Of a DNA stretch of 64,000 bases, positions 34,923 to 44,319 are shown one piece after another. A program made the translations under genes and the position numbers. This DNA is from Salinisphaera sp049568105 (GTDB taxonomy: Bacteria > Pseudomonadota > Gammaproteobacteria > Nevskiales > Salinisphaeraceae). The stretch is taken from assembly GCF_049568105.1 (NCBI RefSeq), contig NZ_CP145335.1:3596001-3660000 (forward strand), written 5' to 3'. Under the pieces are notes generated by a model. The model saw only the letters and a list, made by a program, of their open reading frames with translations, ran no database searches and was not told where the DNA came from. Every line of letters starts with the position of its first letter. Position 1 is the stretch's first letter.

Positions 34923-35578
34923 GTCGCGGCCGACGTAGCGGACTCTTCGGCAATCTGGCGCAGCCCGTCGGCCAAGGCCTCCGGCGGCTGGGCGCCAGAG
35001 ATCAGATAGCGCTGCTCGATAATGAACGCCGGCACCGCGGTCACGCCAAGCTGCCGATACCGGTCGATCTCGGCCTGCACTTCCTCGGCATAGCGGTCGG
35101 ATTCCAGAATTGCGGCGATGGTCTCGCCTTCGAGGCCGAGCGAACGTCCGATGGCCACCAGCAGCGCCGGATCGGTTGGATTTCCAGCGTCGCCGAAATA
35201 GGCATCGAACAATTGCTTGTTGAACGCCTGATCGACCCCGGCCTCGCGTGCATAGTGCAGTACGCGGTGGGTATCGAAGGTATTGTACGAGCGACGCTCG
35301 GCGGCCCGCTCGAAGTGCAGGCCCAGTTCATGCGCCGCAGCGATGATCTGCTGCTGGGAGGCATGGATCTGGTCCGGTGTCTTGCCGTATTTCGCCGCTA
35401 GGTGATCCACCATGTCGCGCCCTTCGGCCGGCAGGTCTGGGTTGAGTAAGAAAGGATGCCAGCGCAGGCGTGCTTCGACGTCGTCGAGCTGGCCCAGAGC
35501 CTGCTCCAGACGGGCGACGCCGATGGCACACCAGGGGCATACGACGTCGGAGACAAGATCGATATCGAGAGTCTTCAT
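34919..35578 (-). CDS. DsbA-family oxidoreductase of the FrnE type
   Basis: 219 residues, cytosolic (no signal). The thioredoxin-fold active site is CPWC in IDLVSDVVCPWCAIGVARLEQAL. An inserted helical domain (WHPFLLNPDLPAEGRDMVDHLAAKYG, YNTFDTHRVLHYA) and the cis-Pro loop GVTAVPAFII follow, as in FrnE/2-hydroxychromene-isomerase relatives. FrnE proteins are linked to disulfide exchange and oxidative-stress tolerance. The next gene (DUF3253) overlaps by 4 bp. Confidence 0.85.
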   Translation of the reverse strand: MKTLDIDLVSDVVCPWCAIGVARLEQALGQLDDVEARLRWHPFLLNPDLPAEGRDMVDHLAAKYGKTPDQIHASQQQIIAAAHELGLHFERAAERRSYNTFDTHRVLHYAREAGVDQAFNKQLFDAYFGDAGNPTDPALLVAIGRSLGLEGETIAAILESDRYAEEVQAEIDRYRQLGVTAVPAFIIEQRYLISGAQPPEALADGLRQIAEESATSAAT

Positions 35579-35743
35579 GTGGCTCGGTTTCGTCGTTCGG
35601 ATTCAGCCAAGATGATGTTCGAGCGCGACTCTTTCAAATATGTTCAGGACGATACGAATTATCCCCGACGCCCTCATCTTGGTAGGCTAAGCGGCTTTCA
35701 CAATACAGCGAGTCGGTAAACGGCCGGCCGTTGGGGGACGTTA

Positions 35744-37204
35744 ATGACCGCGAAGCGTGTACTCCTACCCACCGCACTGCTTCTGTGCGGCTGGCTTATG
35801 CCACTGGCAGCCTGGGCTGCCGAAACCAGCGATCAACTGCATCTGACCACGGCCTGGCCGGGGCTGGTCGCGCTGGCCCTGTTCGTGGGGGCCTATGTGC
35901 TGGTAATGCTCGAGGAATACACGGACCTGCGCAAGTCCAAGCCAGTGATTCTGGCGGCCGGGCTGATCTGGATGGTGATCGCCGGCTATGTCCATTTTAC
36001 CGGCGCCTCGGCACCGGTCGAGGAGGCGCTGACCGATACCCTGGTCGAGTTCTCCGGGCTATTTTTATTCCTGCTCGTGGCCATGACCTACGTCAACGCC
36101 ATGACCGACCGCAATATCTTCGAGGCCCTGCGCACCTGGCTGGCCGCACGCGGCTATTCGTTCCGACAGCTGTTCTGGATCACTGGATTTCTAGCCTTCG
36201 TGATCTCGCCGGCAATCGATAACCTGACCACCGCCCTGGTGCTGTCGGCGGTCGTGCTGGCGGTCGGCGGTGGCAACCAGCGTTTCATCGCCCTGGCGTG
36301 TATCAATATCGTGGTCGGCGCCAATGCCGGCGGCGCCTTCAGCCCGTTCGGCGATATCACTACGCTGATGGTCTGGCAGAGCGACCAACTCGGCTTTGCC
36401 GAGTTCTTCCGTCTGTTCGTGCCGTCGCTGGTCAACTTCGTGGTGCCGGCAGCCTGTATGCATTTCGCGGTGCCCAGCGGTGCACCCGAGCCGAGCGAGA
36501 ATACTGGCCACGTCCGGCGCGGCGGCTATGCCGTATTGATCGCATTTGCAGCCACTATCGCCACCGCCGTGGTCGGGCACAGCTTCTTCGGTCTGCCGCC
36601 GTATCTGGGCATGATGCTTGGCATGGCCTATCTGCAGCTGCTCATGTACTACCTCATGAAGACAGCGATGCGCAAAGACCAGGCGCTGGCGGCCTATCGC
36701 GAATCCGACGAAATGACGCCGCCGGATCTGGTACGCCACGAAAAACAGGGCGACTCGGCCTCGCGCTTCAATGTTTTCGGCCATGTTGCCGAAGCCGAAT
36801 GGGACACCCTGCTGTTCTTCTATGGCGTACTGCTATGCGTCGGCGGCCTGGCTTTTCTAGGCTATCTGGCGGTCATGGCCAACGTGCTGTATCTGCAATG
36901 GGGCGCGACCTGGGCCAATACCGTGGTCGGCGTGCTGTCGTCGATCGTGGACAATATTCCGATCATGGCCGCGGTCATCCAGATGAATCCGCAAATGCCC
37001 GACGGCCAATGGCTGCTGGTCACGCTCACCGCCGGCGTGGGCGGCAGTCTGCTATCGATCGGCTCGGCAGCCGGGGTGGCTCTGATGGGCCAGGCCCGCG
37101 GCTACTACACCTTCATGTCGCACCTGAAGTGGACCTGGGCGGTCGCGCTCGGCTATGTCGCTTCGATCGCGGTGCATCTGGTGATCAACGCCGGAACCTT
37201 CTAG
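35744..37204 (+). CDS. nhaD: NhaD-family Na+/H+ antiporter
   Basis: 486 residues with a ribosome site (GGGGGAC) and a cleavable-looking N-terminus (LLCGWLMPLAAWAAE). A dozen hydrophobic segments carry NhaD landmarks: VMLEEYTDLRKSKPVILAAGLIWM, ISPAIDNLTTALVLSAVVLAVGGGN, NIVVGANAGGAFSPFGDITTLMVWQ, and SSIVDNIPIMAAVIQMNP near the C-terminus. NhaD exchanges cytoplasmic Na+ (and Li+) for protons, mainly at alkaline pH, in halophilic and marine bacteria. It is the best sequence hint that the host tolerates salt. Confidence 0.92.
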   Translation: MTAKRVLLPTALLLCGWLMPLAAWAAETSDQLHLTTAWPGLVALALFVGAYVLVMLEEYTDLRKSKPVILAAGLIWMVIAGYVHFTGASAPVEEALTDTLVEFSGLFLFLLVAMTYVNAMTDRNIFEALRTWLAARGYSFRQLFWITGFLAFVISPAIDNLTTALVLSAVVLAVGGGNQRFIALACINIVVGANAGGAFSPFGDITTLMVWQSDQLGFAEFFRLFVPSLVNFVVPAACMHFAVPSGAPEPSENTGHVRRGGYAVLIAFAATIATAVVGHSFFGLPPYLGMMLGMAYLQLLMYYLMKTAMRKDQALAAYRESDEMTPPDLVRHEKQGDSASRFNVFGHVAEAEWDTLLFFYGVLLCVGGLAFLGYLAVMANVLYLQWGATWANTVVGVLSSIVDNIPIMAAVIQMNPQMPDGQWLLVTLTAGVGGSLLSIGSAAGVALMGQARGYYTFMSHLKWTWAVALGYVASIAVHLVINAGTF

Positions 37205-37748
37205 CCGGCTGATCAACGCAGGCCGCCGCATTCTGGCGGCTTGCGGCTTGCGGCTTGTGGCTAGCACAAAGGCCTCGCCTGCCTGCGGGAATGGCTCGCC
37301 CACGAGCGTGGGCGGCGACCCGGTTTCGAGCCCGGCCAGTATGGGTTTACGCCGCCGGCTCTTTTGCCCCTGCGGTCGATCGTCGCGACCCGCCGAGCCG
37401 CGCGGATCGCGGCGTCCAAGCCCTACGGCTCGGGCTTACTGAGGTTTCGTACGGGGCCGCGCCAAGCGCTTGTTCGAAAAAACGGGGCGGCGCGGCAGGA
37501 CGCGACATGGCCACTATGGCGTCGTCGCTCTAGGCGGGCGAGCGCGCTCGATTGCCGTCCTAGCGTTTGTCGCTGGGCGCTCGTCTCTTGGAGTCGGACA
37601 GCCCAGTAAAAATAGGGCTGCCCTTCGGTGCTATGCGTCCGGAGCGTGGTCCGCCCAAAGCCGACGACCTGGGCCGTCCAACAGACAAGGGACGGATTAA
37701 TTACCATGGCGTGAGGATTGGGCCCGCCACTCTGAGCGCGGCTGGCGA
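37205..37748. other. Intergenic stretch with a short heptamer repeat, no gene seen
   Basis: Between nhaD and the convergent Xre-type gene. GCGGCTT is repeated three times at 37237-37257. A weak hairpin CAGCCC (37599-37604)/GGGCTG (37615-37620) lies further on. I find no convincing coding sequence. Confidence 0.45.
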
Positions 37749-38420
37749 TTAGCGGCGCTGTCCATCGCCCGACGAGCGATGCGCCGTGTCGGCGTCGTTT
37801 TCCTCATCACCGGCCTGAAAACCGCCGGAACGCAAGACCATGGCGGTTTCCAGGGACTGGCGACAGAAAGCCAGAACTTGGTTGAACTCGGCCTCGGGCA
37901 GCTGGCGCACCGCGTCGTTGCCGCGATAGATGTTCAGCCATTTGCGGTCGCGCTCGATCATGGTCGGCAGATGGCCGATGCCCCAATCTTCGAGTAGCGC
38001 CCAGAGCCGCGGGTTGAAGCCACGGACCAGACTGATCAGAAATGGAATCGGGTCGTTGCGAGCCAACAGCGAGGTCAGCCGCAGGATCATCTCGAAAGAC
38101 ACGGTCGCACTGCCCTGCTCCATGGCCTTGAGCAGGGTCTTGTCTTCCATATCCATCGCTTCGGCCAAACCGTCGATCGACAGACCGGCGGTCACCCGGG
38201 CGTCGTGGATCGCCGCCCCGGCGCGCGCCATCCAGGCCTGTTGTTCGGGAGACAACAACCGCCGCTGGGTCGCATCCAGGATCAGCGTGGAACCGATCTT
38301 GAGCGTCATACCGCCGACGCGATTGGCCAGCGCACCCACCGCCTGGCGGGATAAATTGAAGGTCAAGCTCGAGACCTGGTCGAAAAGCCGGGCCCGTGTC
38401 GAATCGTCGTGTCGGCCCAT
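37749..38420 (-). CDS. Xre-type helix-turn-helix regulator
   Basis: 223 residues from ATG 38420 behind AGGAGG; the upstream extension is not protein-like. After ~60 helical residues, a HTH_3-type domain is visible (WMARAGAAIHDARVTAGLSIDGLAEAMDMEDKTLLKAMEQGSATVSFEMILRLTSLLARNDPIPFL, read in parts). A C-terminal helical region of ~90 residues without known family follows. The protein likely binds DNA as a dimer. It lies downstream of dcp on the same strand, separated by a strong hairpin. Targets are unknown. Confidence 0.75.
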   Translation of the reverse strand: MGRHDDSTRARLFDQVSSLTFNLSRQAVGALANRVGGMTLKIGSTLILDATQRRLLSPEQQAWMARAGAAIHDARVTAGLSIDGLAEAMDMEDKTLLKAMEQGSATVSFEMILRLTSLLARNDPIPFLISLVRGFNPRLWALLEDWGIGHLPTMIERDRKWLNIYRGNDAVRQLPEAEFNQVLAFCRQSLETAMVLRSGGFQAGDEENDADTAHRSSGDGQRR

Positions 38421-38490
38421 GATCGCCTCCTGGAGTCGCTCGGCGAGCTGCCGGCACGAGCATACCGCGATTCGGGCACTCTGTTTGAAT

Positions 38491-38517
38491 CCGGCCCGCG
38501 CCACAGGCGCGGGCCGG
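38491..38517. terminator. Perfect 12-bp GC hairpin between dcp and the Xre-type gene
   Basis: CCGGCCCGCGCC (38491-38502), loop ACA, GGCGCGGGCCGG (38506-38517). It starts 12 bp after the dcp stop. No T-run follows on the minus strand, so it may be a weak terminator or an mRNA 3'-protecting structure. Confidence 0.55.
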
Positions 38518-38528
38518 CGCCCTACGGG

Positions 38529-40793
38529 CTAGCCTTGATCGCCGCCATCCGGCTTCTGACTATCGTCGGCGGCAGCATCGCCGTGGCCGGCCAGGCCGCG
38601 ATTGTCCAGCATCGGCTGGATACGCGGTTCGTGGCCGCGCCAATCGTCATAGACCTTCTCCAGGTCTTCGGTATCGCCCTTCGACAACACCATTTTGCGG
38701 AAACGGTCGCCGTTGGCGCGCGTCAGCCCACCGTGCTCGCTGAACCAGGTATAGCCGTCGTCGGCCAGCATCTCGGTCCACAGATAAGCATAATAGCCGG
38801 CAGCATAGCCGTTGCCCCAGATATGCTGGAAATAGCTGGAGCGATAGCGCGGCGGCACCAGATTCGGCATGTACATGCCGGCTTTCTTGAGCGCGCTGCG
38901 CTGGAACTCGTCGGCCTGTTTCTTATCCGCATCGGCCGGGATCGTGTGCCAGGACATGTCCAGCAATGCTGCGCTGATCAGCTCGCTCATGTCGTAGCCC
39001 TGGTTGAAGTGCACCGACTTCATAAGCTTTTTCTTGAGCGACTCCGGCATCGGCTTGCCGGTTTTGTAGTTGACCGCGTAGTGATCGAACACGTCGGGAT
39101 AGATCGCCCAGTGTTCGTTGAACTGCGACGGAAATTCCACAAAATCGCGGGGCGTGGCAGTACCCGAGAGCATCGGATACTTGGTGTCGGCGAACATGCC
39201 GTGCAGGGCATGGCCGAACTCGTGAAACATGGTCACCACGTCGTCATAGCTCAACAGCGCCGGCTGGCCCTTGGGCGGCTTGCTGAAGTTGGCGACGTTG
39301 TAGATCACCGGCTTGGTGCCGAGCAGGGTCGATTGGCCGACGAAGTTCGACATCCAGGCGCCACCGTTTTTGTTGTCGCGCTTGAAATAGTCGGCATAGA
39401 ACAACGCCAGCTTGGAGCCGTCGGCGTCGTAGACGGTGAACACCCGCACATCCGGGTTCCAGACCGGCAGATCGTGGCGTTCCTTGAAACTCAGTCCGTA
39501 CAGCTTGTGGGCGGCATAAAACACGCCCTTCTGCAGCACGTTGTCGAGCTCGAAATAGGGCTTGATCTGGGATTCGTCCAGATCGAAGCGCTGCTGGCGC
39601 AGCTTGGACGCGTAATAGTTCCAGTCCCAGGGGCGCAGCTTGAAATCCTGGCCTGAATCGTCGATGACTTGCTGCAGATCCGCGGCTTCGGCCTTGGCGC
39701 TGGCCTTGGCCGGGCCGACCAGTTTGTGCATGAAGTCTTCGGCGTTGGCCGGCGTCTTGGCCATCTGGTCGTAGAGCTTGTAGGCCGCGAAATTCTTGTA
39801 GCCCATCAGCTTGGCTTTTTCGGCCCGCAGCTTGGCGATGGTCTCGATGGTGTCGCGAGTATCGTCGTCGCCGCCGTGCTCGGTACGATTCCAGGAGGCC
39901 GAGTACAGCTTCTCGCGGGCATCGCGATTGCTCATGTTCGCCAGCTGCGGCTGCTGGGTCGTGTTCTGCAACGAGATCAGCCACTGCCCGTCCAAATGCC
40001 GATCGGCAGCGGCATTGGCCGCGCCAGTGATCTGGTCTTCGGACAGGCCAGCCAGCGAATCCTTGTTAACGAAGATCGGCGAATGATCGCTGGTCGCCGC
40101 CAGCAGCTTCTGCGTGAAGGTGGTCGACAGACTCGACAGCCGCTTGTTGATCGATTTCAAACGATCCTTGTCGGCATCCGAAAGCTTGGCGCCGGCATGC
40201 ACGAACTTGTCGTAATACTGGTTCAACAGACGGGCCGATTCCGAATCCAGATCCAGCGAATCGCGCTGGTCGTACAGCGCAGCCACGCGCTTGAACAGCT
40301 TATCGTTGAGATAGATCGCATCCTGATGGGCCGCCAGACGCGGCGCCTCGACCTGCTGGATATGCTGCAAATCGGGATTGGTATTGGCCCCGGTCAAACC
40401 GTAGAAGACCTGCAGCGTGCGATTGAGCAGCTGGCCGGTCTTTTCCATAGCCACGATGGTGTTGTCGAAGGTCGGCTCGGCGTCGTTGTTGGCGATTTTC
40501 TCGATCGCCTTGGTCTGACGCTGCATGCCGACTTCGAGCGCCGGCAGGAAGTCACTGTTATCGATCTGGTCGAAATTCGGTGCATGGAAGGCCAGCGTGC
40601 TCTGCTGGGCGAACGGGTTGTCGTTGGAAAACGATTGCCGTGCCTGCTGGGCTTCCTGGGCCGGCGTCTGGGAACCGTCTTGATCCGCCGAGGCCCCCTC
40701 TGTCGTGTTCTTGGCGGCGGCCGCAGCCGTACAGCCGGCCAGGCTCAGACCGAGCACGGCCGCCATTCGAATCATCGAACGAGAAGAATGCAT
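38529..40793 (-). CDS. dcp: Peptidyl-dipeptidase Dcp-like M3 metallopeptidase (lipoprotein)
   Basis: 754 residues. The zinc motif HEFGH (~527) in VVTMFHEFGHALHGMFADTKYP and a downstream glutamate region (EFPSQFNEHW) define the M3 family. The overall order (DNTIVAMEKTGQLL, YSASWNRTEHGGDDDTRDTI, YFKRDNKNGGAWMSNF, YRSSYFQHIWGNGYAAGYYAYLWTEML) fits Dcp, which removes C-terminal dipeptides. Unlike cytosolic E. coli Dcp, this copy begins with a lipoprotein signal (VLGLSLAGC), so it acts at the cell envelope, with an ~80-residue Gln/Asp/Ser-rich linker. It could degrade periplasmic peptides alongside Prc. Confidence 0.9.
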   Translation of the reverse strand: MHSSRSMIRMAAVLGLSLAGCTAAAAAKNTTEGASADQDGSQTPAQEAQQARQSFSNDNPFAQQSTLAFHAPNFDQIDNSDFLPALEVGMQRQTKAIEKIANNDAEPTFDNTIVAMEKTGQLLNRTLQVFYGLTGANTNPDLQHIQQVEAPRLAAHQDAIYLNDKLFKRVAALYDQRDSLDLDSESARLLNQYYDKFVHAGAKLSDADKDRLKSINKRLSSLSTTFTQKLLAATSDHSPIFVNKDSLAGLSEDQITGAANAAADRHLDGQWLISLQNTTQQPQLANMSNRDAREKLYSASWNRTEHGGDDDTRDTIETIAKLRAEKAKLMGYKNFAAYKLYDQMAKTPANAEDFMHKLVGPAKASAKAEAADLQQVIDDSGQDFKLRPWDWNYYASKLRQQRFDLDESQIKPYFELDNVLQKGVFYAAHKLYGLSFKERHDLPVWNPDVRVFTVYDADGSKLALFYADYFKRDNKNGGAWMSNFVGQSTLLGTKPVIYNVANFSKPPKGQPALLSYDDVVTMFHEFGHALHGMFADTKYPMLSGTATPRDFVEFPSQFNEHWAIYPDVFDHYAVNYKTGKPMPESLKKKLMKSVHFNQGYDMSELISAALLDMSWHTIPADADKKQADEFQRSALKKAGMYMPNLVPPRYRSSYFQHIWGNGYAAGYYAYLWTEMLADDGYTWFSEHGGLTRANGDRFRKMVLSKGDTEDLEKVYDDWRGHEPRIQPMLDNRGLAGHGDAAADDSQKPDGGDQG

Positions 40794-41302
40794 GTATGTT
40801 GTTCCTTATCACGAATCGTAATCGAGCGCTGCCGTGCGCCCAGGCAAAGCGCGCCAGTTCAGCGCAGGCTTGGCTCGGGCACAACGCCACTTAAGTCGCA
40901 TGGTCAATCGCAGGCGAGCAAGCGCGGTACGCCAGCCGGCAGGCACGACCCGTGCCAGGCCGAAGCAGCACAACGTCGGTCAAACCGATTGGACGGCTCG
41001 TGGATCATGTCATCGCAATGCCGTGCCGCCAAGTTGCAGCGCCTGGCCACGGCTTCGGCCGAAAGCCCCGCCTGCCTTTGCGAATGACCACGACCCCACC
41101 CTGACAGCCCAGGACAGGACGCACTGCCCTATTTTCGGGCCCCCAAACGATTCGTGACCGGCCGGCCGGTTCCCGGGCGTCGGCCGGTGGCCCTGCGCTC
41201 GCCGACCATGCATCAGGCCCGAACGCTGGCCTGGGCATCGACCCCGTCACAGCGCGGCCCGCGCAGATCGACATCCGGGTGGGCCGCGACCGTGGACCGC
41301 GC
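40794..41302. other. Intergenic stretch, nothing recognised
   Basis: About 500 bp upstream of dcp and downstream of the sugar porter gene, both on the minus strand. I see neither genes nor repeats; the dcp promoter must lie here. Confidence 0.45.
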
Positions 41303-42721
41303 TCAGCGCAGCGGCACCGCGTCCGACTGGGCGTTGCGCTTGTCGGTCGGGAAGAACTCTCCGGCCTTCAAATCGGCCTCGATCTGCTCCAGCGTTCGAC
41401 CATTGGTTTCCGGCACATAGCGCAGGATGAACACTACGCCGAGCGCGCTGATGATCGCGTATAGCCAGAACGCTCCCGAGGTGCCCAGTGCGTTGATCAG
41501 GGTCAGCGTCGTCAGTGTGACCAGCAGGTCGAAGCTCCAGTGTGAAAACGCGCCGACACTGGCGCCCTTGCCGCGCACGAACAACGGATACACCTCGGCG
41601 TTGATCAGCCACAGCGCGACGCCGAAGCTACAGTTCAGGGCCATATAGATGGCCATGCAGGCAATCAGCAGGTACTGGGCGGGCGCCGACTGCGGCATAC
41701 CGCCGGTAAACAGAATGGCCATGATCGCCATCGCCACCGCCGAGCCCGGCACCATCCAGATCAGAAACCGGCGCCGGCCGATCCGATCGATCATCAGAAT
41801 GCCGAAGATGGTGCTGATATTGACCAGGGCGATGCCGCCGATCGACGCCAGCACCGAAGCGTTGTCGCCAAAGCCGGCCTGAGACAGGATGGTCGGCGCG
41901 TAATAGAGCAGCGCATTATTGCCGGTAATCTGCGAGAACATCGCAATCCCAGCCCCGGCTACCAGTGCCGGGCGAATCCAAGACGAAAACAGGTCCGACC
42001 AGGTCCCTTCTGGGCGCGCCGAAATCTTTTTAATTTCGTCGATCTCGGTACGAGCCTCGTCCTGGGTCGGACGTACCCGCTCGAGCACGCCAAGCGCACC
42101 GTCCTCGCGATTCTGGTTGACCAGCCAGCGCGGCGACTCCGGAAGCAAAAACATGCCAAGCATGAGAATGACCGCGGGAATCATGCCCAGCCCGAACATC
42201 CAGCGCCACGCATCGCCCAGCGCATAGCCGGTCAAATAGGCTACGAGAATGCCGAACACCACCATGAACTGGAACATCACGACCAGCTTGCCCCTAGAGG
42301 CCGAGGGCGCGACTTCGCCGATATAGACCGGGATGATCTGGGTCGCGCTGCCAGCTGACAGGCCCAGCACGAATCGCGACAGGATCAAAAACAGCACGGT
42401 CGGCGCCAGCGCCGACATCAGCGAGCCGACGGTAAAGATCAACCCGACCAGCATGATCGAACGCCGGCGGCCGATCCGATCGGAAATCGCACCGGTTCCA
42501 AAGACGCCGAACAATGCGCCGAAGATGATAGCGCCGGTCACGATCTGCTTGAGCGTGTCGGTCAGAGCGAAATCCTGCGACAGGCCCAGCAAGGCCACAC
42601 CGATGATGCCGGTATCGTAGCCAAACAGAAGACCGCCCAGGGCCGCGACCACCGATACCATGACGATCAACGGCTTGCCCTGCAGCAGGCCGGTCGGCGC
42701 CGAACTGGCTGACTGACTCAT
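41303..42721 (-). CDS. MFS sugar porter
   Basis: 472 residues with a ribosome site (AAAGGGGGC). Twelve helices and all sugar-porter signatures are present: LGGLLFGYDTGIIGVAL, SDRIGRRRSIMLVG, RFVLGLSAGSATQIIPVYIGEVAPSASRGKL, PESPRWLVNQ, ITGNNALLYYAPTIL, DRIGRRRFLIW, NAEVYPLFVRGKGAS, and PETNGRTLEQIE. Such porters import hexoses, pentoses or inositol by proton symport. It stands alone, with no linked catabolic gene, so the substrate is not suggested by context. Confidence 0.92.
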   Translation of the reverse strand: MSQSASSAPTGLLQGKPLIVMVSVVAALGGLLFGYDTGIIGVALLGLSQDFALTDTLKQIVTGAIIFGALFGVFGTGAISDRIGRRRSIMLVGLIFTVGSLMSALAPTVLFLILSRFVLGLSAGSATQIIPVYIGEVAPSASRGKLVVMFQFMVVFGILVAYLTGYALGDAWRWMFGLGMIPAVILMLGMFLLPESPRWLVNQNREDGALGVLERVRPTQDEARTEIDEIKKISARPEGTWSDLFSSWIRPALVAGAGIAMFSQITGNNALLYYAPTILSQAGFGDNASVLASIGGIALVNISTIFGILMIDRIGRRRFLIWMVPGSAVAMAIMAILFTGGMPQSAPAQYLLIACMAIYMALNCSFGVALWLINAEVYPLFVRGKGASVGAFSHWSFDLLVTLTTLTLINALGTSGAFWLYAIISALGVVFILRYVPETNGRTLEQIEADLKAGEFFPTDKRNAQSDAVPLR

Positions 42722-42853
42722 TCTTGCCCCCTTTTATCGGGTCAGAACCCGGCCCCCGCACACGACCGGGCAGTACCGAGCAGTTGCTGAATCGATTCAT
42801 TATCCCGTTGCATGCGGCATACACGCACTACACCTTTGGGATGAGATACCGCT

Positions 42854-44317
42854 TCAGGCCCGCGCCGCCGCCTTGGCCAGATCGGCCACGAAACGCTGAT
42901 ATTCGGCTTGGCGTCGCTCGCGCGAGCGCAGGATGAACGCTGGATGCACGGTCACCATCAGTTGTCGGCCCTGCCAGTCGATCGGCGCGCCACGGCAGTG
43001 GCTGACCGCAACCCGCCGCTCCAACAGGGCCGTCGCCGCGGTCGCCCCCAGCGCAATCACGATCTGCGGCGATACCCGCTCGATCTCGGCAGCAAGCCAC
43101 GGCCGACAGGCCTGGACTTCGTGATAGTCGGGTTTGGCATGCAGCCGGGTCTTGCCCTTCGGCGTGAACTTGAAATGCTTGACCGCATTAGTCATATAAA
43201 GCACGTCACGTGCCAGCCCGGCCTCCGCCAACGCGGCATCCAGCAGCTGTCCGGCCGGGCCGACGAACGGCCGCCCGGCCAGATCTTCGCTATCGCCCGG
43301 CTGCTCGCCGACCAGCATGATTCGAGCATCGGCCGGGCCTTCGCCGAATACCGTCTGGGTGGCCGGCCCGCACAGCGCGCAGTCGCGACACAGTGCTGCA
43401 CGCGCGGCCAAGCGTTCGAGCGAGGCCGCCGGGCTGGCCTCGGCACGGCGTGCCTGCGCGGCCTCGGGCGTGGCCGGGCGCGGCCCGCAGCGCAGTGTAT
43501 CGTCGCTTTTATGGGCGGCCTCCATGGCCGCAACTCGTCGATCGGCGCCGGCGATCAGGGACGGAATCAGCTGTGCCTCGGGCAGGTTCTTCCAATATTT
43601 GGCCGGCATTTCGGAAAGCATGGCCCGGGTCTTGATCCGGGCCGGATTGAAGATGCTGCGGTAATAGACCCGCCAGGCGTCCTCGGTAATATCGCCCTCC
43701 GGGGCCGCCGACCGATCGGTGCCGGGGGAAAACCAGAGCCGGTCGGCGCCCTCCCAATGCACACAGCGATCCGGGGTCAGAATCGACCAGCGCATATTGG
43801 CAAACCGCCGCCGGAAGAAACCGGCGGCATACTCGACGATCAGATGCTCCGGCTCGAACCAGGCGATATAGCGCGGTGCGTCGAACCCCGGCTCGGCCAC
43901 GGTCCGAAATCGAACGAATGCCTTCATCTTGTGTACATCGCGCCGGACCGCCTTGGCATAGCGCAGCAGCCGCGCGACCTCCGGATCGCCGGCCAGCTGC
44001 ATGAGATGACGCTCGCCGTGGGTCAGCCGCCACAGCAGCCGATACAACAGCGCCCAGCGATCAGCACTGCGATAGCAGGCCGCGGCCTGGGCCTGTGTCA
44101 CGTAGGCCCGCGGTACCCGCGGCGTCGGCCCGTTGTCGTTGTCGTTGTCGACGGTCTCGGCCCCGGCTTCCGGTGCCCACCAAATCGTCTCGGGTGGCCG
44201 GCCGGCCCGCCACTGCGCACGGGCGGCCGCCTGCCAAGCGGCGAAATTCGGCGCGAAACGCACGCGGGTCTGGCCGGCCGCGGTATCGGCTTCATCGAAT
44301 AAGGACGGCTGTTCCAT
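42854..44317 (-). CDS. DUF4130-UdgX fusion: putative uracil-DNA repair protein
   Basis: 487 residues from ATG 44317, 2 bp after the DUF3307 stop; the open frame upstream is antisense noise inside that gene. The N-terminal ~240 residues are a DUF4130/TIGR03915 domain (RHLMQLAGDPEVARLLRYAKAVRRDVHKMKAFVRFR, YIAWFEPEHLIVEYAAGFFRRRFANMRWSILTPDRCVHW). The C-terminal part is a UdgX-type uracil-DNA glycosylase: TQTVFGEGP, GEQPGDSEDLAGRPFVGPAGQLLD, TNAVKHFKF, VHPAF. UdgX binds uracil covalently through the His of its KRRIH loop; here the loop reads GKTRLH, with that His kept (~393). Cysteines at LCRDCALC suit an Fe-S cluster. Likely the last gene of an SOS-linked array. Confidence 0.88.
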   Translation of the reverse strand: MEQPSLFDEADTAAGQTRVRFAPNFAAWQAAARAQWRAGRPPETIWWAPEAGAETVDNDNDNGPTPRVPRAYVTQAQAAACYRSADRWALLYRLLWRLTHGERHLMQLAGDPEVARLLRYAKAVRRDVHKMKAFVRFRTVAEPGFDAPRYIAWFEPEHLIVEYAAGFFRRRFANMRWSILTPDRCVHWEGADRLWFSPGTDRSAAPEGDITEDAWRVYYRSIFNPARIKTRAMLSEMPAKYWKNLPEAQLIPSLIAGADRRVAAMEAAHKSDDTLRCGPRPATPEAAQARRAEASPAASLERLAARAALCRDCALCGPATQTVFGEGPADARIMLVGEQPGDSEDLAGRPFVGPAGQLLDAALAEAGLARDVLYMTNAVKHFKFTPKGKTRLHAKPDYHEVQACRPWLAAEIERVSPQIVIALGATAATALLERRVAVSHCRGAPIDWQGRQLMVTVHPAFILRSRERRQAEYQRFVADLAKAAARA

Positions 44318-44319
44318 GT

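Noticed and set aside
39669..41087. Long plus-strand open frame opposite dcp
   Set aside because: It is the shadow of the M3 peptidase gene, with no ribosome site and no recognisable protein sequence.
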